Below, one piece after another: positions 8,159 through 16,276 of a stretch of 19,444 bases of DNA; the stretch's first letter is position 1, and each line of letters begins with the position of its first letter. A program made the translations under genes and the position numbers. The DNA comes from Terana coerulea (Eukaryota > Basidiomycota > Agaricomycetes > Polyporales > Phanerochaetaceae), in NCBI GenBank assembly GCA_024811115.1, contig JAKOGH010000177.1, positions 1 through 19,444 on the forward strand. Reading direction: 5' to 3'. The notes beneath the pieces were generated by a model. That model saw nothing but the letters and a program-made list of their open reading frames with translations. It made no database searches and was not told the origin of the DNA.

Positions 8159-8320
8159 ATGGGTAACCCACTGCAAAATGAGTGGGAAACCCACTGCTCG
8201 CCCATGGGAGGTGAGTGGGAAATCCACTGCCGGGGGTGAGTGGATAATCCACTGAAAGTGTGCACAATCCGCCATCAAGCAGTGGATTTCCCGATGTGGA
8301 ATGAGTGGGTAACCCAGTGA
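8159..8320. repeat. left subterminal palindrome array of the transposon
   Basis: Repeated copies of a GAGTGGG-NNN-CCCACTG type palindrome: GGGTAACCCACTG (8161), GAGTGGGAAACCCACTG (8180), GAGTGGGAAATCCACTG (8213), GAGTGGATAATCCACTG (8238), a variant near 8280 and GAGTGGGTAACCCAGTG (8303). Likely transposase-binding sites by analogy with subterminal repeats of other DNA transposons. Confidence 0.8.
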
Positions 8321-8329
8321 TATCTAACG

Positions 8330-9940
8330 GGATATCCGTCAGGGCTTCGTGTCATTTCCTGGCTTTATAGACACACACTCCAGGTCTCATGGTAGGTAAA
8401 CCCCTCAATATAAAAGGACTTTTATCATATGTAAATATATTGGTGCCGGCGCACTGCTACGTAGTTCTAACAAGATTGAAGCAGTATGTACTTGCGCTAT
8501 CCATCTCTCCTGACCACGCAATCTTGCGCCTGCCTCCAGCTCTGTTCTCTCTGCGTTCCCCACTCCCGGGATGGGCTTCAAGCCGCCAAGAGTCCCTAAC
8601 CCAATGATTGACTTGGATCAATCTGTTTGTACCATCACCTGCTCAGAAAAGTCAGCAAAAACCCGGCCGACAATGCACGCACCAGTTGTTATTCTGTATG
8701 TACTGCTAATCAGCCATCCCGTCCACATCCGCCCCTCTATGGTTGTCCATGTTAGCAAGGTCAGCGCCAGTTTCCGTTGATGCCGGGACTTTCGCAGTGG
8801 TCGAGTGCATGAAGCAACCTCCATGCGTAAGATTCACAGCTAATGACGAGGAGAAATGAAGACACCCAAGCCGACACTGGTAGGAAAAGGCTACGCACAC
8901 TGTCAAGTAAGGCAGCTGAATAAGAGTCATGTTGCCGCCACCTACGCGCACGAACGGCCGCTGGCTTGATGTACTGCTCTGTCTTCAGGTTGTTGCCCTA
9001 GAAGACCTGCCATAAAGCGCATGATGTTCAGTAAGTCCAGCGCACTATGCACAGTGACTGACCTGCATAAAGGAGACGAGGCCGGCCAGGGCCACCTAAA
9101 CAACCTGCTCTGCGGCTGCAGCTCACATGGCCGCGACGGCCTGCCGTCAACCCCAATACCCACCAATTCCTATCCAAATGGTCAACGCGCGTAACATGCT
9201 CTGACTTCACACCAAAGAAACGAGGCGTACCGTCTTGTGTTTCGCCCACGGCGAGCCGTTGGTGGCAGTTTCGCGAGCAATGCCATGGGCTCACGCAAGG
9301 CCTTGACGAAGAACCGAAACTGAAGCTATTCGAAGAGAAATGAAGGATAGCGAACAGGTGGCAAGATGTCAAGATGGCGGAAGGGGATATGGTGAAGGAG
9401 TGAGCCAAGTAGCGATTTTGGCGTGAAGTCATGAATCTCAATGACGACGTCACCGGCGAATGCCGCTGGAGCAAGCTTTTCCCTTTCGGAGCCTGAATTC
9501 ACAATGATGCAGTAAGTAAGTCAAGTGTCACTTCCACACTCCGACTGATTTGCTGTGCTGCCGGCCTGCCGCACGGACGTTGAAGCCCGGGAAGATGCCG
9601 CTTTTGGCATTGACTTGAGCAAACCTCAAATCATTGACCGTAGGGTTCCTGCGTGATATTCCGCCAGTCTGGGCCTTGTCAAAGGTCAAGAGCACCTACA
9701 CTAATGTATTACATACGCTTCTCTTAAGTTTTAGTGCAGAAAGTATCTCGGAAATGGCCCGCGTCGTCGCCTTGAGCAAGGAATTCATCAACAGAGCGTC
9801 AGCGAGAGCGATGTCCATGCTCAATGCCGCGCGTTTTGGCGTCGAAAGTCTCTACAGATATGGTAGGATTTTATAACACATTGTACACACAGCTACTAAT
9901 GCTTTATGACTTCCGGCATGTACTACTGGAAAACCCTGCT
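8330..9940. other. transposon interior without recognisable transposase
   Basis: Only short open frames without motifs are seen on both strands. The interior may contain captured host sequence, but I cannot identify any. Confidence 0.5.
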
Positions 9941-9945
9941 GTAGT

Positions 9946-10130
9946 GAGTGGGTATTCCAGGTACTGGGAAATCCACTGCGGCGCATTGGGTTGTCCAGTG
10001 TTGATCCGACGTCGCGGGAAATCCGGCATCTGATGTCGGATTTTCCAGCCCTGGATTTCCCATTTATTTATGGGTAGGCACTTTTGAGTGGGTTTCCCAC
10101 TGCTAGGTGCCGGATGAGTGGGTTATCCGG
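9946..10130. repeat. right subterminal palindrome array of the transposon
   Basis: The same motif as on the left: GAGTGGGTATTCCAG (9946), ACTGGGAAATCCACTG (9963), CATTGGGTTGTCCAGTG (9984), diverged forms with ATCCGG/GGATTTTCC near 10015-10060, GAGTGGGTTTCCCACTG (10086) and GAGTGGGTTATCCGG (10116). Confidence 0.8.
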
Positions 10131-10160
10131 TAATAAATAATGGTTCTACTTCCCGCAGTG

Positions 10161-10175
10161 TCCGGCAGTATAAAT
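10161..10175 (+). promoter_or_regulatory. TATA box and core promoter of copy D, cut off by the transposon
   Basis: TCCGGCAG is followed by TATAAAT (10169-10175), identical to copy E at 13312-13326. Its upstream half is at 7984-8128, so the insertion lies about 8 bp upstream of the TATA box. Confidence 0.7.
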
Positions 10176-10542
10176 GCCACCCCATTCACCCTCCAGATTC
10201 TCAGCACCTCTTGACTAGCCCCCTCATCTACTGGTCTCTTGCCTCATTCCCATCTGCCCGACACGCCCACATCCCTCCCCCATACCCGATACCCAACATT
10301 CGCCCGCACCTACCAACCCTCGAGTACGCCCGCAGCCCCAGTGGTGCCCGTAGAGGGAGACCCCGACGACAGATTCCGCGTTGGAGGGCCACGCGAGGCC
10401 TATAGCAAGAGGCGAAGACTCTCCTCAATCGGAAGCTCGAGGGCGGACAGGGTGCTTAGGTACGTGCACTTCCTTTATCCGACATCGTCGCTGCTGGGCC
10501 CTCCGGCGACTCCGCAAGAGAGCAGAAGAGCTCGTCAACCAG

Positions 10543-10706
10543 GTATGTCCCGAGGGAGGGCGAACATGGTCGTGATGTTCGTCCTGGTGCCGGCCTTTAC
10601 GTGGCCCTCGGGATAAGTACGTCCCGGGTCTTTCGGCTGACCTGGGATGGAAACCAACACGCACCGAATTTCTCTATCCTCATTATTTTACGAAGCTAAT
10701 CTGCAG
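10543..10706 (+). other. intron of copy D containing the ribozyme
   Basis: 164 nt with GTATGT donor, GCTAAT branch point and CTGCAG acceptor. The ribozyme starts at its fifth nucleotide. Confidence 0.6.
10547..10665 (+). ncRNA. HDV-like ribozyme, copy D, predicted inactive
   Basis: P1 GUCCCGAG (10547-10554) pairs with CUCGGGAU (10607-10614), including a G1-U wobble as in the classical fold. The J1/2 hairpin AGGGCGAACAU/AUGUUCGUCCU has 11 pairs. P2 is GGUGC (10586-10590) with GCACC (10661-10665). P3 is GGCC/GGCC with loop UUUACGU. AAGUA (10615-10619) follows P1'. P4 is UCCCGGGU/ACCUGGGA. The base that should be the catalytic C, just before GAAAC, is G at 10649. The helices are kept but the active-site base is lost. 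Confidence 0.75.
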
Positions 10707-10760
10707 CCTGCTACGTCTACGGTCTCTTGACTCCTGGACTCCTGAGTACCAGCTCATGCA

Positions 10761-12660
10761 GTGTACTGTGTTGGGCTCCATCCTTTCGTCATCTGTACAC
10801 TGTATCTTGTAGTGCCGTTTGAAATTCTACGATAACTTCCGTCGTATGATGCGTTAATGTATGTGGTCGATGAAGCTCACAGGCAGTAAGGTTAAGCTCG
10901 GCTATATCTCGGTCCCAGTGAACATGAGCACAATGCGGGCGGCAAGCAACGCGTCTCAGGCTCCCGCTCTTTCCTTCACCTCCATATGCCGTCAGTCTGC
11001 GTATCCCACCACCCCGCACTCGACCCATTGCGGCATCCCTTGTAGGCGGCATCCTAGAAGACAGCTAGCTGGCATCCTTACTCGCACAAGCTCTGAGTGC
11101 AGTTACCTGTGGTAGGTTTTCCAGAGCGGCGCGTGTTTTCTGTCGTTCTGACGCAACATACGCTCGTTTATGTTTTCCTAGTAGCCATGGAGGTTTTCTG
11201 GATCTTAGTTTTTACCGGGAGCCGGGCAGAGAAGGGCTGCCAGTGAGACCAGCTCCTGCGGATAGTGGGTGGGGGCTTTGGTGAGTAACCACATTCCCCG
11301 GTACGACTCCGCTTGCCACTAAACCAGATGCCATGTCTCCGTTAGGGTGACGCTCAATGAGATACGGTCAGTGTTTATGAAGCATTCGTGGAGTTGTCTT
11401 GTCGAAGATTTCGTCAACACGTGGGGCAGCGTATCACTGCCATTCACTCTCAGGCCATCGAAGGCAGAAATCCACAGCTTAGCAGCTTGCGGCAGTGCGC
11501 GGCTCGATGCGCATTCAGAACCATTGATACCATTCAACAGAAGACGATGTAAAGTACCACACTCTTTGCTCTAGCGACCGATTTAACGACTCCTACTAGC
11601 GGACAAGCGTGTCTTTGTATTCAGTGCGACATTTTGGAGACTCAAGGATTGCTACGAGCTCGAAAGTGATGCTTGATAGTGCCGAGAAACACTGAGGGGT
11701 TGCCGAGAAAACAATCTGGGTGGTCGTTGTCAGGCTGGCACTCCTGGCAGGTTGGGCCTCAGGTGTGTTAGTTTGCATATAAACTCTGACAATAATACTT
11801 ACCTTGGCTTGACTCGCAGTATAGAAATAAGCACATACGTCTGTTTGCTACAATACCTCAGAACGTTGCAATCATATCTCATCATAGCTTCTCGACGCGT
11901 CCACTGTTCCATCCTGAACACAAGTGCACGCGATGCACGCTTCCAGTCTTTTGTTCGCCAATTTGTTGACAGGCTCCCAGGTACTACTCATTGAAGGAGC
12001 CAATGTCGTGGGTATCTGTGACAACGTAGCTGAAAAGCAGAAATTTGTACGAACTCCTATATGCCCGCCTCTTACCAGCGGTCGCGTGCTGAGCAGCGTC
12101 TTCTTGTAGCAACAGTTTGCTTAAATGTGGAACTCTCGCCTCCTTGGGTACATATCGAGCCCTGATACACCACAAACACCTCGTCGGTGATCCTACCATG
12201 ACGAAAAGGACGATTGAATCCATGCACGCCGCCCACTGCACGGTGACATTACCCGAGAACGTCAATTCCGAGCCCAAGCGCTACGTGTAACGTGATCCTG
12301 TCGCTAGTCTTATGTACCTAGATATATCTGCTAATCTGCGGATACAGTCCAGAATCCGCTGCTCGAAGGCCGTTATCGCTCTCACTAGGATTATCTTTGG
12401 ATCGAGGCCGCCAGCTGCATACTAAATTCTCAACGACCAGCAAACGCGCGTCATTTGGTAGCGAGGATGCGATTCCAGTATGCAATACCTGTACGTTTCT
12501 GTGAGTATGATTGCACAAGACTGATATTTCCTCGTCGCAGGGCTTCTCGGAACCGGGCCGAACGGCGACACTTTCAAAGAGTTTGTGTCAACATGCGCAG
12601 TGTGCAGTAAACTATCTTGAACATTCCTTATCTCTGACGTTCCTCTATGTCGCCATCGAT
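10761..12660. other. fragmentary region with isolated introns, no gene assigned
   Basis: Intron-like units are visible at 11281-11345 (GTGAGT...CACTAAAC...CGTTAG), about 11764-11819 (GTGTGTTAG...TTGACTCGCAG) and 12491-12540 (GTACGT...GACTGATAT...GTCGCAG), so spliced genes were probably present on the plus strand. The adjacent frames are short and none carries a domain I know. Confidence 0.4.
11346..11571 (+). CDS. hypothetical exon after a clear intron
   Basis: An open stretch of about 75 codons (VTLNEIRSVFMKHSWSCLVE...) immediately follows a well-formed 65-nt intron at 11281-11345. The pattern of hydrophobic and Trp residues loosely resembles the frame at 14404-14699. No domain is recognised and a second frame is also open over part of it, so this is weak. 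Confidence 0.25.
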
Positions 12661-13210
12661 GTCATCGGCAACGTTGTATGGATTTGGATGCGCGGAACCG
12701 CCAGAGGCTCGCAGACCCACAACTGACGCGCCTACGGATCAATACGCGAATGAACCAGGTCCAGGGCCGCGACGTCGTCCGGGGTTCGCAAGCGCAGGTA
12801 TATCTCCACCCTCTTGTTGCCCTCTTGTTTACGATATGCTCGTACTGACTGGTACGTGGCAGTAGATACTAGCAAATCATGCACATCACTATCCAGCCGC
12901 CAGCACGATCCGCGGCTGAAAAAGTCGGGATGGTCTCATCATTTTCATGCGGGCAGTAGCACTTATACCATCCCGCACATATTGCTTCGTGTCAAGACCA
13001 ACTCGGGCTGTCGCGTTGGGAGCACATGTGCATGATCTTGGAGGCCAGTATTCTTGCTGCTCGACATTCCACGGCCAATACTGGTATCTAAACGTCTACA
13101 CGACTCTGGAACATTGTCATTGGAGACTGGCCATGCAAAGTGTGGGGATGAACGGGTATAACGGTGTATGTTGATGAGCAGAGGCTAAACTGCGTAGTAG
13201 CAATACTCAC
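12660..13210 (-). pseudogene. degraded sixth copy, C-like, with internal deletion
   Basis: Read on the minus strand, 13080-13005 aligns with the copy C leader (7895-7825): both have GAGCAGCAAGA and GCTCCCAACGCG with similar spacing. Further on, 12790-12670 aligns weakly with 7000-6840. The two matches are in order and orientation but much closer together than in C, so the middle part including the ribozyme is missing. It lies head-to-head with copy E, as C does with D, but no TATA box is left at the expected place. An exon-like plus-strand frame with an intron at about 12798-12863 overlaps it. Confidence 0.45.
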
Positions 13211-13215
13211 CGATC

Positions 13216-13326
13216 AGAATAAATGGGCCGGGGCGCTTGTGGGTCGTCGCTCGCGTGGCGTCGGTCAGCCTCACACTTCACTGTGACAGCGGTCAGCAAC
13301 AGCCAGCCTCCTCCGGCAGTATAAAT
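13216..13326. promoter_or_regulatory. promoter of copy E, with half of the palindrome
   Basis: AGAATAAAT at 13216-13224 is one half of the palindrome; the other half is lost. It is followed by CAGCCTCACACTTCACTGTGACA, CCAGCCTCC and the TATAAAT box at 13320-13326. This is the uninterrupted version of the C/D promoter and defines the transposon target site. Confidence 0.65.
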
Positions 13327-14035
13327 GCCGCCCCGTTCACCCTCTCGGTCTGCACCACCTCTTGACTAGCCTCCCTCATCTACCGGTCTCCTGCCTCATT
13401 CCCATCTGCCCGACATGCCCACATCCCTCCCCCATACCCGATACCCAACATTCGCCCGCACCTACCAACCCTCGAGTACGCCCGCAGCCCCAGTGGTGCC
13501 CGTAGAGGGAGACCCCGACGACAGATTCCGCGTTGGAGGGCCACGCGAGGCCTATGGCAAGAGGCGAAGACTCTCCTCAATCGGAAGCTCGAGGGCGGAC
13601 AGGGTGCTTAGGTACGTGCACTTCCTTTATCCGACATCGTCGCTGCTGGGCCCTCCGGCGACTCCGCAAGAGAGCAGAAGAGCTCAGCAACCAGGTATGT
13701 CCCGAGGGAGGGCGAACATGGTCATGATGTTCGTCCTGGTGCGGCCTCTTCGTGGCTCTCGGGATGACTAACCCTCGGGTTTTGCGGCTGACCCGAGGGC
13801 GAAACCAACTGGCACCAAAATCTCTTTCCTTTACGCGTGTCTTCCGCTGATTCATTTGCAGGATCGCTCGCCCAATGCGGCACGGTTTCTGTGTGTGGTA
13901 AGGCATCACTTTGCATTGCGTTCAAGGCTAACAAGAGTATTTTCCTTGCTTAGATGGCCGGCACGCCTCTCATGTCAGTCTGGATGCATAGTCCGAGTCG
14001 TTCTCGTCCACTCATCCTTCGCGTTAACACTAACT
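13320..14035 (+). CDS. copy E of the ribozyme-bearing gene family, the most intact reading frame
   Basis: The start ATG 13415 opens a Pro/Ser/Thr-rich N-terminus, then VEGDPDDRFRVGGPREAYG, a nuclear-localisation-like KRRR and RADRVLR. A 63-nt intron from GTACGT (13610) would then give RAEELSNQ; reading through gives about 118 codons ending GSRDD. The ribozyme intron is 13695-13861 and exon 2 is 13862-13897 (DRSPNAARFLCV). A textbook 56-nt intron follows at 13898-13953 (GTAAGG, GGCTAAC, GCTTAG), then an exon MAGTPLMSVWMHSPSRSR to TAG near 14031-14033. Exon 2 matches SPHTVRRVR of copy A. The product would be about 130 residues of unknown function. Intron 1 is the least certain step. Confidence 0.45.
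13695..13861 (+). other. intron of copy E containing the ribozyme
   Basis: 167 nt with GTATGT donor, CCGCTGATTC branch point and TTTGCAG acceptor. G1 of the ribozyme is the fifth intron nucleotide. Confidence 0.6.
13699..13816 (+). ncRNA. HDV-like self-cleaving ribozyme, copy E
   Basis: P1 GUCCCGAG (13699-13706) pairs with CUCGGGAU (13758-13765). The J1/2 hairpin (13709-13737) has 11 pairs. P2 is GGUGC (13738-13742) with GCACC (13812-13816). P3 is GGCC/GGCU with loop UCUUCGU. P4 is CCCUCGGGU/ACCCGAGGG (13772-13780/13791-13799), 9 perfect pairs. The catalytic C 13800 precedes GAAAC. The post-P1' linker is GACUA instead of AAGUA, so the usual P1.1 pairing is weakened. P4 CCCUCGGG could also pair with the P1 strand CCCGAGGG, giving a competing fold. 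Confidence 0.78.
13898..13953 (+). other. predicted 56-nt intron of copy E
   Basis: GTAAGG donor, AAGGCTAACAAG branch region and TTGCTTAG acceptor. Copy B has a 57-nt intron at the equivalent position. Confidence 0.7.
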
Positions 14036-14403
14036 AGTACTATTACCTTTGTCCAGCTTAGTCGGCTGTGGCTTGTATGTATCCCTGTCGTCTGAGTCTA
14101 GAGAGCATAGATAGACTCCAATACACAACCACTTTTGCGCATTCGTTTACTGCTCTGCTTCGTTGTTTCTGCTCAGTCTTTCACGCTCGTATTTGGTTGA
14201 GTCGGCAACCCGGTCCGAGCAGACCGACTGTCGATGTAGCCGCCGGTAAGCGACGACTCTACTTACACAGCGTGTTGAGGTCAGATTTCAGCGGAGGTAC
14301 GGTGTGGTTGAAATAGTGTCTGAGCCTGTATTGCAGCTATCTGGCAGACACGTGAATTGCCCCTCGCTGCAGTATTGCTGCGGGGCTGGTGAACTATTGA
14401 GTC

Positions 14404-14699
14404 CAAATTTCAGCCAGTCTGAAGAGTGTCTGGCAGATTGTCTGCGACGTGGTTGACCGCTTGATCCGAGTGAACCTTGTCCTTTTCGCGCTAAGTGCTT
14501 CTACCCCAAGGCTCGTCACATGCCTTTTTGAGAGCGCTGACCGCGGAGTTTTAAAAGCACTCAAGCTGCTCGCGTCTGCGTCCAGACGGTCCAGGACTCT
14601 GCTCTTTCCCTCGCTTTCCTCTACGCCAACGCTCGTTGTGTCAACCATGCCCCTCCATCCGTCCTTTCAACATACTCAAACAAATGGGGGGAGAGCCTG
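14404..14699 (+). CDS. hypothetical exon
   Basis: After an AATTTCAG acceptor-like site the plus frame stays open for about 95 codons, with a helical-looking, hydrophobic-rich segment (SLKSVWQIVCDVVDRL ... GVLKALKLLAS) before a Ser/Pro-rich end. No known domain. The reverse strand is also open, so coding strand is not certain. Confidence 0.28.
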
Positions 14700-14705
14700 A
14701 AATGG

Positions 14706-14994
14706 GTATGTATGCTATTCTTGCTCGAATGTCTTGTTAATGACAACAGCTGCTCGGCATAGCTCAAGCTTGGCGCAAGATGTGATGCAGTACGCCCGAA
14801 AACCCCAAGCAAGTGCAATAGTACACACCCATAATGCACGGCGAGCTCAGGCAACACCTTTTATAAAGATGCTAACTCACTCGCCACGCATATAGTGACC
14901 TCCAGTTTAGAACGCGCATAAAACGGCAATGGCGGTATGTATGCGCTGAAACTTTACCATGATTGCCTAACTGATTGACTTACCTCTTCAATAG
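14706..14994 (+). other. pair of similar introns
   Basis: Introns 14706-14762 and 14935-14994 (57 and 60 nt) share the 10-nt donor region GTATGTATGC, an ATAG acceptor and the exon start CTCAAG. They have good branch points (TTAATGAC and CTAACTGAT). This suggests a duplicated exon boundary in a spliced gene or noncoding transcript. Confidence 0.4.
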
Positions 14995-15486
14995 CTCAAG
15001 TCTTCGTGTTGTCTGGGTTAGAGTGCTTGAAGACTGGTAGATGTGGGCTATATGCACAATGTGCGTAGACTTGTGACAACTTCATGGTCGGCTAAACTAA
15101 TCTGTTCTTGCAAGTGCTTCTCCTTTGCTCCCTTGCCAGCATTCATGTCTCCGTTTTTGGATGGTATTGAGTCGGTCAAGGTGACCCCTGACAGAAGCTG
15201 AAGCACACTCTAATTGAGCTCGGGCAGGTGACTGGATGAGCAAGTATTGAATAGGTCATACTGGGCGAAGTAGGACTACATGCGTCCTTGTAGTGTTTCT
15301 CTACTGTCCGTGACTCTCTGGTAGTGCCCACACTCTGTTGTACAGTAGCACAGTCACAGGATTAATATAAAATGATTTATTGAGATTTTATATGATTTAT
15401 TGGGAATTTCGAAGCAAAGCAAATGCGAGGGCGCTAAGGCCATCTGGCAGCCATCCGGCAACCTTATACCGCAACGTGCGCACCAG

Positions 15487-15630
15487 ATGGTTGAAATCTG
15501 GCCGCTGCGGCCTGGTTGGAATACTGGTTGAAATCCGGCCAAACACCTGTTCCGTCACCACACCGTACCCGCCGCTGCGGCATGGTTGAAAGACGGCCGC
15601 GCAACCACTCCGCAGCTGCGTTGAAATATG
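15487..15630. repeat. short degenerate direct repeat, 70-bp period
   Basis: GCCGCTGCGG followed by C-TGGTTG occurs at 15501 and 15571, exactly 70 bp apart, with GGTTGAAATC-GGCC variants around them and a weaker copy near 15613. It adjoins an AT-rich stretch where ATGATTTATTG is repeated at about 15371 and 15389. It could be an end of a small element. The boundaries are not clear. Confidence 0.45.
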
Positions 15631-15639
15631 CCCTCAACA

Positions 15640-16260
15640 CGCTGTGTTAGTACTCCTTACCACGACCGCCAGCTCCTGCATCCCAGCCAGCAGACCCACT
15701 CAGTCAACTTTCTTCCGTTTAATGTCATCGCACATACATCCGTCTCGATAAATGTGCTGCTGGAAAATACGCATGCCTGATCAATCACGTCCCTGAGATA
15801 CAGAGTTCGCCTCACTTACTCGAGGTTTAAGTTCCTTTGCCAACGCGCTGCCATTTGTTCCAGCTTGAAACACTGTATTTCGAGCGTACATGGTTTGTTG
15901 TTTTTATACATACCGCACACGTTGAAGAAGCTGATAACAAGTTACAGAGATCCGGACCATCACGGCATACGATCCGTTACACTAGTGGCGGCTCGTTCGT
16001 CTGGCTATATAAGAGTACTTTCGCTTTCCAAGGTCAGTGGGTGTCTTGCACTTTTAATTCGATGTTGACATTGACGACTCGCGCACCGTTAAGCAGTTTC
16101 TCCCGGCGGTGTCGAAGTTGGAGACTGAGTGCGCATAGACGCCCTGGCGCATCGGCGCATCAGCGCCACAAGGTCTATCGATTCCCTAGTACGGACTTGT
16201 TTCGTTTACCCCCTGACTCGTTCTCCGTCCCTGTCCCTTAATTTCTAGGCTCGCTACGAG
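15640..16260. other. no gene recognised; possibly upstream LTR sequence
   Basis: Open frames here lack motifs. Since the copia leader follows directly, part of this stretch may be the U3 part of the 5' LTR. This cannot be tested without the 3' LTR. Confidence 0.3.
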
Positions 16261-16276
16261 CAACCGATCACTCTCT

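Larger units (their letters stand above)
8129..10160. mobile_element. 2,032-bp non-autonomous DNA transposon
   Basis: The left end CACTGCGGGTAGTAG (8129-8143) and the reverse complement of the right end (10160-10146) match at 14 of 15 positions, and similarity continues with spaced matches to GGGTAACCCACT / GGATAACCCACT. TCCG flanks both ends (8125-8128, 10161-10164), a likely 4-bp target duplication. The intact site is seen upstream of copy E (CAGCCTCCTCCGGCAG), which confirms the element as an insertion. Subterminal arrays of palindromes occupy both ends. No transposase is visible inside, so I call it non-autonomous and leave the superfamily open. The short duplication argues against hAT (8 bp), and TTAA elements are excluded. 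Confidence 0.85.
10169..10760 (+). pseudogene. copy D of the ribozyme-bearing gene family
   Basis: Nearly identical to copy E from the TATA box to about 10614. The equivalent of E's start ATG (13415) is ACG here. The exon encodes a Pro-rich N-terminus, then VEGDPDDRFRVGGPREAY and a basic KRRRLSS patch, ending RADRVLR at a possible donor AG|GTACGT (10459). A 63-nt intron to AAGAG would give RAEELVNQ before the ribozyme intron (10543-10706, GTATGT...GCTAATCTGCAG). The next exon reads PATSTVS and then stops. The function is unknown. The promoter is disrupted by the transposon, the start is lost and the ribozyme has a changed catalytic base. Confidence 0.55.
14036..15350. other. fragmentary region downstream of copy E
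   Basis: It contains a possible exon at 14404-14699 and two similar intron units (14706-14762 and 14935-14994). Both introns start GTATGTATGC and both are followed by CTCAAG. From 15000 to 15350 I see nothing. Confidence 0.4.

Noticed and set aside
9028..9474. 148-codon minus-strand frame inside the transposon as a transposase
   Set aside because: No catalytic motif or DNA-binding domain is visible, and the composition is not protein-like.
8129..10160. Assignment of the transposon to hAT, Transib or piggyBac
   Set aside because: hAT makes 8-bp, Transib 5-bp and piggyBac TTAA duplications. Here only TCCG is duplicated, and no transposase is present.
10161..10706. Copies A-E as solo LTRs
   Set aside because: No TG...CA ends or target duplications bound them. 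Similarity of A and B continues for about 300 bp past the ribozyme through exon-intron borders, and copies are paired head-to-head around a promoter. An unusual mobile element is still possible.
13188..13202. ACTGCGTAGTAG as a second end of the CACTGCGGGTAGTAG transposon
   Set aside because: Two bases are missing, no palindrome array follows and no partner end is found, so chance similarity is likely.
15837..16241. 134-codon plus-strand frame before the copia element
   Set aside because: No domain; it lies where U3/LTR sequence is expected and is best explained by chance.
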